Shown piece after piece: positions 61,811 through 64,000 of a stretch of 64,000 nt of DNA. Below the pieces are notes generated by a model, which was not told the DNA's origin, did not search any database, and saw only the letters and a program-made list of their open reading frames with translations. Each line of letters begins with the position of its first letter. The stretch's first letter is position 1. The position numbers were made by a program, and so were the translations under genes. Source of the stretch: Stratiolaelaps scimitus. Its lineage: Eukaryota; Arthropoda; Arachnida; Mesostigmata; Laelapidae. Location of the stretch: contig JABWDB010000006.1 in assembly GCA_019614645.1 (NCBI GenBank), positions 930,001 through 994,000 of the forward strand. The letters run 5' to 3'.

Positions 61811-62451
61811 CCATATTTATATACGCACAGCTCAGATTGTTGACTAGCGGCACATTTCTGCTAATCGAAGGTCAATTGATGCAGATAGACACACACACAC
61901 ACACAGATTGATAGATGGATGAATAGGGAGACACGCCACAGTCATTGGCTCACGCATACAGGTGCGCACACATCCCAAGCAGAGCTGTGTGTCAGTTAAC
62001 TGTTGTGGCGGAAAGAAAGCTTGATAAGCGTCACATACGCTCACACGTGAAGCGACTTGAACACAGTGATGGTTACGGTGGCAGTGGTGGTCGCGGAACA
62101 GCACAATAACAGACGGTGCTGTTGGGCTGGTGAGCTATCGCGGAACAGATTGACTGGAACTTAGTGCCTGGGCCATGGCTATATTTGTTTGTGCTGCCGC
62201 GTGCGTGCGTGCGTGTGTCTGTTTGTCTGTGTGACTCTGTGCAGGTATTCGTGTTTGCTGCGGCATCGATTACGCGACACGAGCCCCTCAGGGCTGCGTA
62301 CGGGTGCGTGGTATGGTGTGTGACAGGACCGCGACATCTCATTTGACGCCATCATCCTCGCTACTAGCGAAATACACACACGCACAAACCGACAGACACG
62401 TCGGCCACCTCGTCAGCCACAATGCTGTACGGTGACGGTGGTCGGCAGCCG

Positions 62452-62475
62452 GCAGCAGCAGCAGCAGCAGCAGCA
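62452..62475. repeat. (CAG)n triplet repeat
   Basis: About eight CAG units. Confidence 0.9.
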
Positions 62476-62898
62476 TCGCACTTCTTGGCTCCACGTGGTG
62501 GCGCTGGACCACACAGCAGCAACAGCAGCAGCCGCACAGTGCCGGTGGTGAGAACAGGGCCACAGGGGTGACCGAGGATGGGGAACGCCACGATGATGAT
62601 AATATCACAACAACAAGTGCTTCTTTGCAGTCGACTGAGACATCGAAGGCAGTACGATACCAGCAGTGGCAGATAGACCGACGCTTGCGACCTTCCACGC
62701 CAGAGACGGAGGCAAAACAACAACACGACAACAACAACCGCAGGGTCGATGACAACAATAACAACGACAACAGCGACAGCTCAGACACAAGCGGCCGCCG
62801 GCGCTAGGTGTAAACGATGTGACTTGGGCAGTATTAATAGTAATAATAATAATAATAATAGTAATTACTTATAATAATAATAATAATTATAATAGTAC

Positions 62899-62926
62899 TC
62901 ACTTTGCTATTTACAGCAAAGTGAGC
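62899..62926. repeat. Inverted repeat, 11-bp arms
   Basis: CTCACTTTGCT, a 6-nt loop ATTTAC, then AGCAAAGTGAG. Confidence 0.9.
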
Positions 62927-63357
62927 CTATTTGCCTCAGCGTACTTGCAGATTTATTGCAGTCAAAAGCAGAGTTTGGCACAGTTCGGCGCTTGCCGTCG
63001 GTCCCTAAGGACATCGACTACATTGCAATACTACACATACTTTTGAAGATGGCCTCTACACCAAACTGATAATGGTCAGCGCTTAACACACGCTGGATGA
63101 TGCTGTGTTGTTGTTCACGGTGATAGCTTCCGAATCGACATGGTGACGCGGCGGTAGAGGAAGATATCTGTGAAATCGGTGCGCGATGACGAATTCGCTT
63201 GCGGCTGTATCTGGGAATTCAACTAGCTTCTCAGACGGCGCCGCAGTCAAAACACAGATCTAAATTGTCGATACGTTCAGTCTGGGACGTATAATGGATT
63301 CTTGGTTTATTTGACATTTATCTAATTGTTTTTGACCCGATAACAGTAGTACATTTC

Positions 63358-63389
63358 AACAGCGGAACATTAAAGTGTGTTCCGCTGTT
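63358..63389. repeat. Inverted repeat, 12-bp arms
   Basis: AACAGCGGAACA, an 8-nt loop, then TGTTCCGCTGTT. Confidence 0.9.
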
Positions 63390-63891
63390 CAAAGCTTTTA
63401 CCACAATCGACCTCCATGTGAACAGGGATTGTCTTTTTTTTGACAAACTCCCATAAAGTCTCCGATTCGAGTCCCACGGGACGGTGTGCGAATCATTGTT
63501 ATTTTGCGCGCGCAGATTTGTCAGTAAACTTATTCTTATTATACTAAATACGTTTAAATTTAATTACTTCCCTAAAAGAAGTCATGTGATGACTGTCTAC
63601 GGAATTTTCCTTAGAATACATATTGACTGTTAAACAAAAGAAGCCCCCCCCAAATATATCATGCTCATTTTTCGGCGACTTAATCAACCGGGGCATATTT
63701 AAGGGTATAATAATTATATCATATAATAATATTATATATGCATCAAAATTCCCTCGAAATTGCTCACTGCTATCTATCGTTATTAGCTGGTCCCATCGAA
63801 ACCGATGTTATGGTATGGGGGAAGGCGCAGGGGTACGCTTCAGGACATTTGGACAATTACAATATTTTCAATTTTCTCCATAACAGCATAC

Positions 63892-63944
63892 ACGCACACA
63901 CACACACACACACACGCTCACATACATATATATATATATATATA
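63892..63944. repeat. (CA)n and (TA)n microsatellites
   Basis: About 12 CA units followed, after a short spacer, by about 10 TA units. Confidence 0.9.
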
Positions 63945-64000
63945 TGGTCCTTTAATAGCAGTAATATAATAATATTCTATTTGAAACCTATAGGCCGGGT

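Larger units (their letters stand above)
57235..62898. other. No gene seen
   Basis: Short frames only. Contains the palindrome at 58242, CAG/CTG triplets at 59.33 and 62.45 kb, (TA)n at 61770 and (CA)n at 61891. Confidence 0.4.
62927..64000. other. No gene seen
   Basis: AT-rich end of the window with a hairpin at 63358, (CA)n at 63892 and (TA)n at 63925. Confidence 0.4.

Noticed and set aside
63440..63500. B-box-like GATTCGAGTCCCACGG, possible tRNA or SINE
   Set aside because: No A box or cloverleaf could be found upstream.

Overview
This is eukaryotic (animal) nuclear DNA, most likely from an arthropod. The evidence is a gene split by short GT-AG introns, mariner-type transposon remnants, two families of tRNA-derived SINE, and very many microsatellites. 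An acarine (mite or tick) source would fit, but the sequence alone does not fix the taxon. There are no bacterial operons, CRISPR arrays or phage genes.

The one gene I can reconstruct with confidence lies on the minus strand from 23597 (ATG) to 6615 (stop). It encodes a protocadherin-15 / Cad99C-type cadherin. I assembled 18 exons by eye. The splice phases agree at all 17 junctions and the joined CDS is 4638 nt (1545 aa plus stop). The protein has a signal peptide, 11 cadherin repeats, a membrane-adjacent domain like that of PCDH15, one transmembrane helix and a cytoplasmic tail of about 145 residues. The signal-peptide exon (23519-23651) is separated from the EC1 exon by a 7.7 kb intron and is easy to miss. 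The tail contains a predicted 15-nt microexon.

Left flank (1-6.6 kb): a mariner transposase C-terminal fragment (380-603, +), a truncated SINE end near 1.7 kb, a good candidate exon of another minus-strand membrane protein (1486-1637), an unidentified open stretch (5405-5824, -), and otherwise non-coding sequence. Introns of the main gene fill much of 6.6-23.6 kb.

Right part (23.7-64 kb): mostly non-coding and rich in simple repeats, with (TA)n, (CA)n, (GA)n, CAG/CTG and TTG triplets and a long G run. It holds SINE copies (40.4 and 47.3-47.9 kb), an internally deleted mariner copy with 30-bp inverted ends (38981-39570), several strong palindromes (57.0, 58.2, 62.9, 63.4 kb) and a few exon-like minus-strand open segments at 43, 52.9 and 53.8 kb. 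Those may belong to an upstream gene but remain unproven. The 5' UTR exon(s) and promoter of the cadherin probably lie here, but I could not place them. I found no convincing new molecular system. The most useful results are the full cadherin gene model and the structured repeats.
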